Translations under genes and position numbers: made by a program
The notes under the pieces: model-generated
The model's database searches: none
The model's input: only the letters and a program-made list of their open reading frames with translations
Told to the model about the DNA's origin: nothing
Source of the DNA: Stanieria cyanosphaera PCC 7437
GTDB lineage: Bacteria; Cyanobacteriota; Cyanobacteriia; Cyanobacteriales; Xenococcaceae
Length of the DNA stretch: 64,000 nt
NCBI RefSeq assembly: GCF_000317575.1
Contig: NC_019748.1
Coordinates: forward strand, 574,001 to 638,000
Reading direction: 5' to 3'
Shown here: positions 51,859-60,806 of the stretch, in pieces
Numbering within the stretch: the first letter of the stretch is position 1
Layout: the number at the start of each line of letters is the position of its first letter

Positions 51859-54258
51859 ATGGTCTGGAAAAAGAAAAAAAGTTTATCTATTTCTTTATAT
51901 TTTTTTCTTGGTTTGATTGTGTCGTTATTATTGTTTCAACCAATGAATAAATCTACTCAATTAAATCAATCTATTCGTATAGAAGCCGAAGATTATTTAT
52001 CTGGTAATCAAGGTATTACTTATTATGATTCATCTATTGGTAACTACGGTCAAGCCTATCGTCAAGATTGGGTAGATCTTGAAAAAACTACTGATGCTGG
52101 TGGTGGTTACAATGTTGGTTGGATTGACTCAGGAGAATGGCTAACCTACGATTTACAAGTTCCTGTTGATGGTACCTATGAAATAGTTGCTCGTGTTGCT
52201 TCACCAAAGGATGACAATCACAATTTTGGCATTTCTGTTAATGGAAAAGAATTAGACCGTCTCAATTTCAATAGTACTGGTGGATGGCAATCATGGCAAA
52301 ATGTGCGAGGGAAAAAAATTAACTTAACTGCTGGGAATCACAAACTGCGGTTAGATATGTATAGTTCTTTATTTAATATCAACTATCTTGAACTAATTCC
52401 TGTTACTTCACCCGCAACAGAAGGCAATAAAGATATTAGAATAGAGGCGGAAGATTATCAGACTTTTTCTGATTTAACTTCAGGAAATATTGGTCAAGCA
52501 TATCGTCAAGATGACGTTGATCTTGAAAAAACTAGCGATGCTGGTGGTGGTTATAATGTCGGTTGGATTGACTCAGGAGAATGGTTAACCTACGATTTAG
52601 AAGTTCCAGAAAGTGGTGTTTATAAATTAGTAACTCGGATTGCTTCTGACTATAATATTGACCACGGGATTAAATTTTCTCTTGATGGTAAAAGTATTGA
52701 TCAAATTAACTTTCAAGATACTAATGGATGGCAATCTTGGCAAGATGTGGCTGGAAAAGAAATTTATTTAACTGAAGGTAGTCATCAACTTCGGTTAGAT
52801 GCCGTTAGTTCTGGGTTTAATATTAACTACATAGATTTTGAATACGTCTCGCCTCATCAGGCAAATAATCCGCCAAAACCAATAGATAATCTGCCACAAC
52901 CAGTAGAAAATCCGCCAACACCGATAGAAAATCCACCACTACCAGTAGAAAATCCTCCCTCTCTCGAAGGAGCTACTTATTATCTTGCTCCCTACGGTAA
53001 CGACTCTAATGATGGCTCATTGGAAAATCCCTTTTTTAGCTTAGAAAAAGTCTCTAGTATTGCTAAACCGGGAGACGTAATTTATTTAAGAGGAGGAGAA
53101 TATAAATATACTACACCTCAATGGCTCTCAGCCCAAGGAACGGAGGAAGCCCGTATCACTTTTATGTCAGCCCCTGGAGAAACTGCAATTCTTGATGGCT
53201 CTTATATATCTGATCACATCTCAGTCAAAGATATAGTTGGCATTACTGGCAAATATCTTGATTTCAAAAATTTGGAAGTTACAAATTCTAAGCGTCATGG
53301 TATTAGTGGTTGGGGAGCATCGCACGTTAGACTGATCAATAATTATCTGCATCATAATCAACATTCTGGTGCTTGGTTTGGTTATCAAGACTTAACTACT
53401 AGTACTGGTATAGTCTTTGATGGCAATTTGGTTGAATATAATGATCTCGTCAGTCAATATGATGCTCCTGCTGGACATCCAGGTGCATTGGTTACGATGG
53501 GCGCAAGTAATAGTACCTTTGTTAATAATATTGTCCGTAAAAATTATGGGGAAGGTATTATTAGCGTACTTACCAAAGGAAGCTACATTGCCAATAATCA
53601 AATATCAGATAATGTCAGTGTTAATCTCTATCTTGATAATACTTCTGATGTAATAGCCGAAAAAAATCTGATCTACAATACTGGCGATACTCGTTTTCAT
53701 GTGGTTGGTAGAGCAGCTTCAGGAATTCAAGTTGCCAATGAAAAATACGATTTTTACTTTAATCTTTCTAATCAAGAAGGAGGATTTAAAATCGTTAACA
53801 ATATTATTGCTGATAATGCTTATGGGTTTTTCTACGGTAGTTACGATCAAGGTGGAGGATTAAGAGATTCGCTTATTGCCAATAATACTTTTTATCATGC
53901 AGATAATACTCTACTGTTTATTTCAAAGGATACTGGTCATCAAAATACCACCTTTGCTAACAATATTTTTATTCAAGAACCTGACGATAAGTTACTCTCG
54001 TTTGAAGGATCATCGGGCATTAATTGGTCAAATAATGGTTGGGTTGGTGGAAATCCAGGTGCAGCGACTGGTGCAAACGATGTGATTACGAATAATCCTG
54101 TATTGATTGCTCCTAATTTAGACAATATTTCAGGATTTGGATTGCAAAATAATTCTCCTTTTCTTGGTAAAGGACTTAGTAATTTTGGGATCGCAGAAGA
54201 TTATTTTGGTACTGCAAGAGATGGCTCTATTGATTTGGGAGCAATTCAAAATTCATAA
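51859..54258 (+). CDS. Secreted CBM6-CBM6-beta-helix polysaccharide protein
   Basis: A 799-residue secreted protein. Signal peptide or short anchor at residues 11-26; two CBM6-type carbohydrate-binding modules (starting near 40 and 193, each with IRIEAEDY, GWIDSGEWLTYDL and HQLRLD- or HKLRLD-like strings); a Pro-rich linker of repeated PPxPxxN units at about 335-368; and a right-handed parallel beta-helix from about 370 (ATYYLAPYGNDSNDGS, then repeating NN and SGIx turns) ending LGAIQNS. The helix resembles those of polysaccharide lyases and adhesins. It may bind or cut a cell-surface glycan. No catalytic residue can be named from the sequence alone. Confidence 0.88.
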   Translation: MVWKKKKSLSISLYFFLGLIVSLLLFQPMNKSTQLNQSIRIEAEDYLSGNQGITYYDSSIGNYGQAYRQDWVDLEKTTDAGGGYNVGWIDSGEWLTYDLQVPVDGTYEIVARVASPKDDNHNFGISVNGKELDRLNFNSTGGWQSWQNVRGKKINLTAGNHKLRLDMYSSLFNINYLELIPVTSPATEGNKDIRIEAEDYQTFSDLTSGNIGQAYRQDDVDLEKTSDAGGGYNVGWIDSGEWLTYDLEVPESGVYKLVTRIASDYNIDHGIKFSLDGKSIDQINFQDTNGWQSWQDVAGKEIYLTEGSHQLRLDAVSSGFNINYIDFEYVSPHQANNPPKPIDNLPQPVENPPTPIENPPLPVENPPSLEGATYYLAPYGNDSNDGSLENPFFSLEKVSSIAKPGDVIYLRGGEYKYTTPQWLSAQGTEEARITFMSAPGETAILDGSYISDHISVKDIVGITGKYLDFKNLEVTNSKRHGISGWGASHVRLINNYLHHNQHSGAWFGYQDLTTSTGIVFDGNLVEYNDLVSQYDAPAGHPGALVTMGASNSTFVNNIVRKNYGEGIISVLTKGSYIANNQISDNVSVNLYLDNTSDVIAEKNLIYNTGDTRFHVVGRAASGIQVANEKYDFYFNLSNQEGGFKIVNNIIADNAYGFFYGSYDQGGGLRDSLIANNTFYHADNTLLFISKDTGHQNTTFANNIFIQEPDDKLLSFEGSSGINWSNNGWVGGNPGAATGANDVITNNPVLIAPNLDNISGFGLQNNSPFLGKGLSNFGIAEDYFGTARDGSIDLGAIQNS

Positions 54259-54601
54259 GTAAACTGAATTTCTTTGCCAGCTAAAATTTTATTTATTAAT
54301 CGTTACCTGCTTGATATGTTTGCTGCCTTTTGGGCAGTTTTTTTTGACAAAAATTTGCTGTTAACAAAGATCAAATTGCTAAATTTCTGCTACCAATAAA
54401 TTTAGTACGGACTTAACAGTACCAAACTCTACCCACGATCTGTAACAAACAAAAAGCAAATTAATATAAAATTATCTCCAAGATAATATTTAAGTAAAAT
54501 TACTGATTTTTTACTACCGAAATTGATTGACTTAGGTATAATCATTTAAATATGAATTTTTATCTAAAAATAAGTTAGTCATAATATCGAGAGTAAAACT
54601 T
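54259..54601. other. 343-base intergenic region before galE
   Basis: A/T rich, between two plus-strand genes of the glycan group. Nothing coding or repeated is visible. A TTTTGGGCAGTTTTTTT stretch near 54327-54346 might be a weak stop signal but lacks a clean stem. Confidence 0.4.
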
Positions 54602-55666
54602 GTGTTTGCAACTAAACCCACTATTCTAGTAACTGGAGGAGCCGGTTATATTGGCTCTCACGCAGTTGAATCTTTACAACAAGCTGGTTATAACGTCATT
54701 GTTTTAGATAGTCTTGTGACTGGTCATCGAGATTTTGTAGAACAGCGTTTGCAGGCAAAATTAATTGTTGGAGATCTTAACGATAGCAATCTTTTAGCTG
54801 ATATTTTTAATAGTTATCAAATTGATGCAGTGATGCATTTCGCTGCTTTTGCTTATGTAGGCGAATCGGTAGTTAACCCAGCTAAATACTATTGGAATAA
54901 TGTTACTGGAACTTTAAATTTGCTGCGAGCAATGACTCTTGCCTCAGTCAAAAAAATTGTTTTTTCTTCTACTTGTGCAACTTATGGAGTTCCTAGCATC
55001 GTACCAATTCCTGAAGATCATCCTCAAGTACCAATCAATCCCTATGGCACTAGTAAATTGGTGGTGGAAAAAATGCTGGCAGATTTTGAGGTAGCTTATG
55101 GTTTAAAATCAGTTATTTTTCGCTATTTTAATGCTGCTGGAGCGCATCCCAACGGTTTATTAGGTGAAGACCATTATCCTGAGACTCATTTGATTCCTTT
55201 AGTACTGCTTACTGCTTTGGGTGTTAGAGAATCAATTTCTGTTTTTGGCACTGATTATTCTACCCCAGATGGTTCTTGTATTCGCGATTATATTCATGTC
55301 AGTGATCTAGCTGATGCTCATGTTTTAGGATTGGAATATCTTTTGAAACAAGACCGCAGTGAAATATTTAATTTGGGTAATGGCAATGGTTTTTCGGTTA
55401 AAGAAGTCATCAAAGTTGCTCGGCAAGTTACTGGCAAGACTATTACTGTTGTCGAATGCGATCGCCGTCCAGGAGATCCACCCATTTTAGTAGGCAGTAG
55501 TGAAAAAGCAAGAGCTTTATTGGGTTGGCAACCTCAATATTCACAATTAGAAACAATGATTGCTCATGCTTGGTCTTGGCATCAACAACGTCATAGTCTA
55601 CCTAGAAGTGAGCAAGTTACAAAATTGTCTTTAGTTTCTAAGCCAATTTATAATACTGGCACTTAA
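54602..55666 (+). CDS. galE: UDP-glucose 4-epimerase GalE
   Basis: A 354-residue short-chain dehydrogenase-fold epimerase. The NAD site is GGAGYIGSHAVESL, followed by the substrate block FSSTCATYG and YGTSKLVVEKML (catalytic Tyr and Lys). GalE interconverts UDP-glucose and UDP-galactose and supplies galactose for envelope glycans. The start is a GTG at 54602; it directly follows the CBM6-beta-helix gene in the same direction, consistent with a glycan role. A perfect hairpin follows the stop. Confidence 0.95.
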   Translation: MFATKPTILVTGGAGYIGSHAVESLQQAGYNVIVLDSLVTGHRDFVEQRLQAKLIVGDLNDSNLLADIFNSYQIDAVMHFAAFAYVGESVVNPAKYYWNNVTGTLNLLRAMTLASVKKIVFSSTCATYGVPSIVPIPEDHPQVPINPYGTSKLVVEKMLADFEVAYGLKSVIFRYFNAAGAHPNGLLGEDHYPETHLIPLVLLTALGVRESISVFGTDYSTPDGSCIRDYIHVSDLADAHVLGLEYLLKQDRSEIFNLGNGNGFSVKEVIKVARQVTGKTITVVECDRRPGDPPILVGSSEKARALLGWQPQYSQLETMIAHAWSWHQQRHSLPRSEQVTKLSLVSKPIYNTGT

Positions 55667-55670
55667 TTAA

Positions 55671-55691
55671 ACGAGCTTCAAACAAGCTCGT
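55671..55691 (+). terminator. Perfect hairpin after galE
   Basis: ACGAGCTT (55671-55678) pairs with AAGCTCGT (55684-55691) around CAAAC, four bases after the galE stop. There is no strong T-tract, so it may be a weak terminator or stability structure. Confidence 0.5.
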
Positions 55692-55840
55692 AACTCTTCG
55701 ATGGTTAGTACTCAGGCAAAATCAATAAATGCGATCGCCGTTGAGCTTATTTTTGATTTATTGTCCCGATTTAGTAATAGTGGATCAAGCTAATACTGCC
55801 AGTAATTTGGCTAGCGCAAAGCGATTACTACAAAGGCTCG

Positions 55841-55990
55841 TATAATAAATTAAAAGATTATCTCCAGCGTGTCATGGTAGCTATTGACTGTTTGAGTGAA
55901 GGGATCAATCTCCAAAAACATTTTACTGCTACTATTGAATACGATTTGCCTTGGAATCTCAATAGATTAAGAACAAAAAGATGGTATTGA
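55841..55990 (+). pseudogene. SNF2-type helicase relic
   Basis: A short frame reads [24 protein letters not shown] and [17 protein letters not shown], ending KRWY and a stop at 55990. [10 protein letters not shown] and YDLPWN are the motif V-VI area of SNF2/HepA-type helicases. The rest of the gene, at least 700 codons in normal members, is absent. The frame looks open further upstream (from about 55823), with no recognisable protein. A clear decayed remnant. Confidence 0.65.
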
Positions 55991-56012
55991 TTGGTTTATC
56001 TATAGAAACGAT

Positions 56013-56639
56013 TTAACTAATTTCCTGTAAAAAAGCTTTTTTTAGTATTCTTGGATTACCAGTTAATACCTGACTAACATATTTATTTAATAACTTCACA
56101 TCTAAGTCAGCTAAGTTATCGCTGTTGTTCTGTTTTTGATAGCTATCATCGACAAGTACGTAAATTTCTAGCCGATTATTAATCCAAAACCAAACTTCTT
56201 TAACACCTAAACTTTGATATTTTTCTAAATCTTCGATACTGCCACTACTAAAAATTATTTCTACAGCTAAGTCAGGAATTTGTTTCAAATTATTAAAACA
56301 AAAACTAGTATCTGGTTCTTTACCTACAGATTTATCTTTTTGTTTGAGTGTTGTTGAACCTAGAGGATAATAATCCAATTCAATCGCATCGCAATAAGCA
56401 ACTATAAGTAAATAAATAAAATCTTTAATGATTTCATGATTGCGACTGGGGGACATTATTTTGAGAACCCCATTGAAAAAAGAAATTCTGTATGCTGAAG
56501 AGTTAGCTTTTTGTTGTAAAATTGCCTCATAATCATCCCAAGAAGTATTAGAACAAATAAATAATTTGTCTTTTTGCTGTAAATTGTCTCGTTCAATAAA
56601 ATCTACAAACTTTAACTGAGTCAAGTTACTTTGCTCCAA
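56013..56639 (-). CDS. Uma2 family endonuclease-like protein
   Basis: A 208-residue Uma2 (DUF820) protein. Conserved blocks: SSYRISFFNGVLKIMSP-like start (SAYRISFF), EPDTSFCFNN, DLAVEIIFSSGS and KYQSLGVKEVWFWIN. These fit a PD-(D/E)XK-like nuclease fold. The family is highly multicopy in cyanobacteria and of unproved role. The start is a TTG at 56639; no ATG is nearby in a sensible position. Between two relics. Confidence 0.88.
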   Translation of the reverse strand: MEQSNLTQLKFVDFIERDNLQQKDKLFICSNTSWDDYEAILQQKANSSAYRISFFNGVLKIMSPSRNHEIIKDFIYLLIVAYCDAIELDYYPLGSTTLKQKDKSVGKEPDTSFCFNNLKQIPDLAVEIIFSSGSIEDLEKYQSLGVKEVWFWINNRLEIYVLVDDSYQKQNNSDNLADLDVKLLNKYVSQVLTGNPRILKKAFLQEIS

Positions 56640-56805
56640 TAAAATCTTCTGGATTAAAATTTTACTTTTAGTATATTATCTTTAGATCTTAAAATTGCCG
56701 TTCTTACCAAGAATAAAGGTATTTCCATCTTACCGCGATCGCTTACCGACAGAAATCTTTGATAAAGATATTTTGCCAACCTAAAAGAGGAGAAATATCT
56801 GATAC

Positions 56806-57093
56806 GAAATCCGATTACCAAAACATATTTTTGCTCAAATTGTGGTGAATTTGAAGCTTTTTTGTGCGATCGCACAAGGGGAACTACCAATGCTTTGTCC
56901 TAGCTGTAATGAAATTTTGCAGCGGATTTTTTCACCACCTAATATAAATTTAAATTCTGGTAGTCTTGCTGCCATTGGACGTTCTAGTTCTGAACTTCGG
57001 TTAATTAAAGGAAAACTAGAACCAGCTAAACCTAAATCTCAAAGGGATAATCAAGGAAGACCTTGGATGTTCTCTCATGTATCTAAACTAATG
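56806..57093 (+). pseudogene. FmdB-type zinc-ribbon relic with a frameshift
   Basis: In one frame, NPITKTYFCSNCGEFEAFL at about 56806-56865 gives the first Cys pair and CGEFEAF core of FmdB proteins. A one-base shift in the T-run near 56860 then moves to a second frame reading AIAQGELPMLCPSCNEI, FSPPNINLNSGSLAAIGRSS and GRPWMFSH. Together these match the FmdB family (zinc ribbon, often beside formamidase), but no single frame encodes it and no sensible stop follows. The 3' end runs into the opposite-strand fusion gene. No formamidase gene is nearby. Confidence 0.7.
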
Positions 57094-57095
57094 AA

Positions 57096-59624
57096 TTATG
57101 TTCCGACAATGATTTGCCACATTGCGATCGCTAAAGTTATGGTAACTAGATGTTGTGGTAATAGTAATTGTAATGGTTGACGAGCAATTTTTTGGGTTAA
57201 AAGAATTGAGAACAATACACCAAAAATTAAACTGACTCCTTGTAAAAAAGCAATTACCGCAGGATGAGCAATTACGACAGGTAAACTATTACCATTTAAA
57301 CCAAAGGTAGCAAAAGCAACGGGTATAATTTTGCCTCCTTCACCCAAACCTAAACGTAAATAATGAGCTACATTTCCTGCTAAAACTAAGGGTAAATAAC
57401 CGTAAGCTATTTGAACAAATTGTAACGATTTAGTTTTGCCTTTGACTTTAGTTAATAAACGAATTAAACCATGAGCAAGTAAAGGTAAAAGCACAGGTAA
57501 ACTCAAAACAGCAACAGAAATAATCGCATGATTAGCAAATTTTTCTAGATGCAAATTCCATCCTAAATAACTTTCTATTTCGGGTAAACGATGTAAAAAT
57601 ATTACATTTAAAAGTAAAAATAATAAAGCAACTTCATAACTATGAGCTATGTGAGTAGTCCATAATTCTATTCCTGGTGGACGTAAATTAAATTCTACCG
57701 AACGATGAGGACAAGCTTTGAGACAAGTCATACATAAAACACAATCTCGATTGTCTTCTAATTGAGCAGGATGAGAATATAAAGGACAACCATCAGTTGC
57801 CATTCCTTCTCCTTTTTGAGGGCCACCTTTATAACATTGGTAAGTAGTACATTCTGCCGAACAAATTCCCTGTTGCGCTCTTAATTCGGTCATAGAAAGT
57901 TTAGCAAACATCCCATTCATTCCACCAATAGGACATAAATAACGACACCAAAATCTGCGTTCAAAAATTGCTGAAAATATCATTGCGCCCGCAGTGATTA
58001 ATAACAGTAAACAAGCAGAAAGATAGGCAGTATTTTCTAAATTCCATAATTCTTCCCATAACAAAATTAAAGCAAAAAAACCGAATAAAAACCAACCACC
58101 CCATTGTTCTGCTGAATGTCTGGGCCATTTTTTTAGTTGCCTAGGAAATAGCCATAAAGATAGTTTTTGAGTTATTTCTCCATAAATCATAAAGGGACAA
58201 ACTGCACACCATAATCTGCCGACAAAAGGAAAACCAATTAAAACCAAAGGCCACCACCAAGCCCAAAACATATTAAGAGCAAAATTTTCTTGTCGATTTT
58301 GTGGAGCAATAAATAAAATTAAAACAATGAAAGCAAAAAAGCCAAAAGTAAAGCCATAATTAAGGCGCTCAGGATACCAATCACTGCGAAGAAAATGACG
58401 TAAATCAGGATATTTATTTAAAAGATTGAGACGATATTGTTTTTTCTTACTTTGAGATTGCCAAACAATTTCTTCGGTAATATCTGTACAACCTTGTAAT
58501 TGAATTAAAGCTCGTTCAACTATACTTTCTAATTCACGTAAATTATTAGGAAAGTCATAGGTTTGTAATTTTCTTAAAGCTTCAGGAGTAGTTTTAGGTT
58601 TAGTAAGACATTTATTGCGACTAATTAGATTAATATAATATTTTACTTGTTCAGAGATATCTTCTTTTCTGACTCTTAAAGGCGGAACTTTGATAAAGTT
58701 TTTAACAACAGAATTTAAGGCAGGAATATTTTTTTCTGAGACAATAATAATTCGAGCTAAACACACTTTTTCTTCAACTAAATTTTCTCCTGGACGATTA
58801 ACCAAAGTATATTTATTAGTTTTAACTAACTCAATAATACTTGGTAATAATTCTTGAGGAAGTTGTTGGATATTATTAAAAATTAAAGTCCCTTGTCCTA
58901 GAGCCTCAATTAATCCGGGTTTACCTCCAACTCTGCCAAATAACTCTGCTCCACTAGCCTGTATTTTTGAACAATCTACTTTAATAATTGGCTCACGACG
59001 AGCATTAGAACCAAAATGAATTAAAGCTGCTAAATTATCTTTTTCTAATCCTGGTTCACCAAAAATTAGAACTGAATCTTTAGAAGAAGAGGCTTGTTTT
59101 AATTGCGATCGCAATCGAACTGCATAACGACTTTTACCAATTACTCCTCGTTTAGCTTTATTAACTAAATATGGTCTTAAAATTAGTTGTCTTTCTTGTT
59201 CAAAGTTTAATTGGGATGATAATTTATCAACTTCTTCTGCTAGTTGTTGAGAAAAAGCTTTAGTAATTTCGGGATAATTATTAATTAATTCCTGGATTTC
59301 TTTTGTAGGAATAAACCAAAATTGACTTTCATTGAGGGTTTTTACCGTATATTGAGCATTACGATTTAATAGTAAAGCGTATAAATTAAGAACTGTACCT
59401 GGTAATAAACTAATAGTTTTATTTTGAATTTTACTAAAACTTTCTAAATGTCCCGATCGCAAGATGTATAATCCTGTTGGTGTGGTATCTTCTTCAATGA
59501 CAGTTTCTTGCTCAGGAATTGTTTGCTCTTGTAGTTTGGGAACAAGATTTTCCAGAATATCATCTGGTAAAACAGCTAAAGCAGTTCTTTCTTTTAAAAA
59601 AGTTACTAGATCGGGAAAACTCAT
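57096..59624 (-). CDS. Membrane fusion: CRP-like domain, degenerate AAA+ (sigma-54-type) and NapH-like iron-sulfur protein
   Basis: An 842-residue fusion. Residues 18-125 form a cNMP-binding (CRP-like) fold. Residues 155-385 resemble a sigma-54 activator AAA+ domain but are degraded: the Walker A site reads GEPGLEKD, Walker B has Asn250-Asn251 instead of DE, and the GAFTGA loop is absent (ELFGRVGGKPG). From about 425 come membrane helices and four cysteine clusters: Cys473/476, Cys560/564, Cys588/592/597 and the ferredoxin motif Cys628/631/634/638, a NapH/NosR-like electron-transfer module. It probably passes electrons at a membrane with an effector-sensing input. Cyanobacteria lack sigma-54, so the AAA+ part must serve another purpose. 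Confidence 0.85.
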   Translation of the reverse strand: MSFPDLVTFLKERTALAVLPDDILENLVPKLQEQTIPEQETVIEEDTTPTGLYILRSGHLESFSKIQNKTISLLPGTVLNLYALLLNRNAQYTVKTLNESQFWFIPTKEIQELINNYPEITKAFSQQLAEEVDKLSSQLNFEQERQLILRPYLVNKAKRGVIGKSRYAVRLRSQLKQASSSKDSVLIFGEPGLEKDNLAALIHFGSNARREPIIKVDCSKIQASGAELFGRVGGKPGLIEALGQGTLIFNNIQQLPQELLPSIIELVKTNKYTLVNRPGENLVEEKVCLARIIIVSEKNIPALNSVVKNFIKVPPLRVRKEDISEQVKYYINLISRNKCLTKPKTTPEALRKLQTYDFPNNLRELESIVERALIQLQGCTDITEEIVWQSQSKKKQYRLNLLNKYPDLRHFLRSDWYPERLNYGFTFGFFAFIVLILFIAPQNRQENFALNMFWAWWWPLVLIGFPFVGRLWCAVCPFMIYGEITQKLSLWLFPRQLKKWPRHSAEQWGGWFLFGFFALILLWEELWNLENTAYLSACLLLLITAGAMIFSAIFERRFWCRYLCPIGGMNGMFAKLSMTELRAQQGICSAECTTYQCYKGGPQKGEGMATDGCPLYSHPAQLEDNRDCVLCMTCLKACPHRSVEFNLRPPGIELWTTHIAHSYEVALLFLLLNVIFLHRLPEIESYLGWNLHLEKFANHAIISVAVLSLPVLLPLLAHGLIRLLTKVKGKTKSLQFVQIAYGYLPLVLAGNVAHYLRLGLGEGGKIIPVAFATFGLNGNSLPVVIAHPAVIAFLQGVSLIFGVLFSILLTQKIARQPLQLLLPQHLVTITLAIAMWQIIVGT

Positions 59625-59648
59625 TTAATTTACTCTACTATTTATTTA

Positions 59649-59735
59649 ATGATTGAACCAATTAATTTTTTAGTTCCTCTAGCTTTATTGTTTTTAATTA
59701 TCTTAGCTGCTATCTTTTTTGCTAATAGTAAATAA
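59649..59735 (+). CDS. Possible 28-residue single-helix membrane peptide
   Basis: ATG at 59649 gives MIEPINFLVPLALLFLIILA and ends FFANSK before a TAA at 59735. One hydrophobic helix with a short polar head and tail, like small photosystem or cytochrome subunits, but it matches none I know. It lies divergent from the CRP-AAA-NapH fusion gene, 24 bases from its start. No clear ribosome binding site precedes it. It may be real, or a chance open frame in A/T-rich DNA. Confidence 0.3.
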   Translation: MIEPINFLVPLALLFLIILAAIFFANSK

Positions 59736-59929
59736 AACTTTTAGTAGTTATCGACAGATATTTTAATACTTGGGTTTTTTGTCGATAGTTAATGGTTGAT
59801 TGTTAATTAAGGATACAGAAAATTTTGCCTTTTGAATTTTGAACTATTATCATAGACCTATAAAAAACGCTATAAATTAGATTTAAATTATCTAAAATTA
59901 TTGATTTACGCTTGAACGATTAAAATAAA

Positions 59930-60706
59930 ATGACACAACAGGTACAATCAGACTATTTACTATCAGCAACTGGACTCAATAAAAACTTCGGTGGTATCAA
60001 AGCAGTAAGTAATGCCGAAATTAAAGTTAATCAAGGAAGTATCACAGGTTTAATCGGGCCTAATGGTGCAGGAAAAACTACTTTATTTAATTTATTATCC
60101 AACTTTATTCGTCCCGATCGCGGTCAAGTTATTTTCGATCATCAACCTATCGATCATTTGCAACCTCACGAAATTGCCCAACGAGGATTTATTCGTACTT
60201 TTCAAGTAGCAAGAGTACTCTCTAAACTTACTGTACTCGAAAATATGTTACTTGCTACTCCCAAACAAACAGGCGAAAATTTTTTTCAAGTCTGGTTAAA
60301 TCAATCACAAGTCAGACAAGAAGAACGGGAAAATAAGCAAAAAGCTTTAGGAATTTTAGAATCGGTTGGTTTGATTGAAAAAGCTTATGATTATGCTGGC
60401 GCATTATCTGGAGGACAACGAAAACTCCTGGAAATGGCACGGACACTCATGACTAATCCTAAACTGATTTTACTTGATGAACCAGCAGCAGGAGTCAATC
60501 CTACTTTAATTAATCAAATCTGTGAACATATTATTAATTGGAATCGTCAAGGAATTACTTTTCTGATTATTGAACACAATATGGATGTGATTATGTCTTT
60601 GTGTAACCATGTTTGGGTATTAGCCGAAGGAACTAATTTAGCTGATGGTACACCAGAAGAGATTCAAACCAATCCTGATGTTTTGGAAGCTTATTTAGGA
60701 GAGTAA
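59930..60706 (+). CDS. LivG-type ABC transporter ATPase
   Basis: A 258-residue ATPase: Walker A GPNGAGKTTLFNLLS, Q-loop region FIRTFQVARVL, signature LSGGQRKLLEMART, Walker B LILLDEPAAG, switch His in IIEHNMDVI. It has the high-affinity branched-chain/neutral amino-acid or urea family pattern (LivG, NatA or UrtD). No permease or binding-protein gene lies beside it, so its substrate cannot be named. In many cyanobacteria such genes belong to the Nat amino-acid system. Confidence 0.92.
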   Translation: MTQQVQSDYLLSATGLNKNFGGIKAVSNAEIKVNQGSITGLIGPNGAGKTTLFNLLSNFIRPDRGQVIFDHQPIDHLQPHEIAQRGFIRTFQVARVLSKLTVLENMLLATPKQTGENFFQVWLNQSQVRQEERENKQKALGILESVGLIEKAYDYAGALSGGQRKLLEMARTLMTNPKLILLDEPAAGVNPTLINQICEHIINWNRQGITFLIIEHNMDVIMSLCNHVWVLAEGTNLADGTPEEIQTNPDVLEAYLGE

Positions 60707-60806
60707 ACTATTAGTGGTTAAGTTTGACAGAGAGACAACAAGATAGGGAGATACGGGAACGCGGAGAAAAAGTTTACTCATCGTTAATTAATTGACGAAA
60801 CACTGC

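Noticed and set aside
57096-59624. Calling the fusion protein a working sigma-54 activator
   Set aside because: Walker A and B residues and the GAFTGA loop needed for that role are missing, and it ends in a membrane iron-sulfur module.
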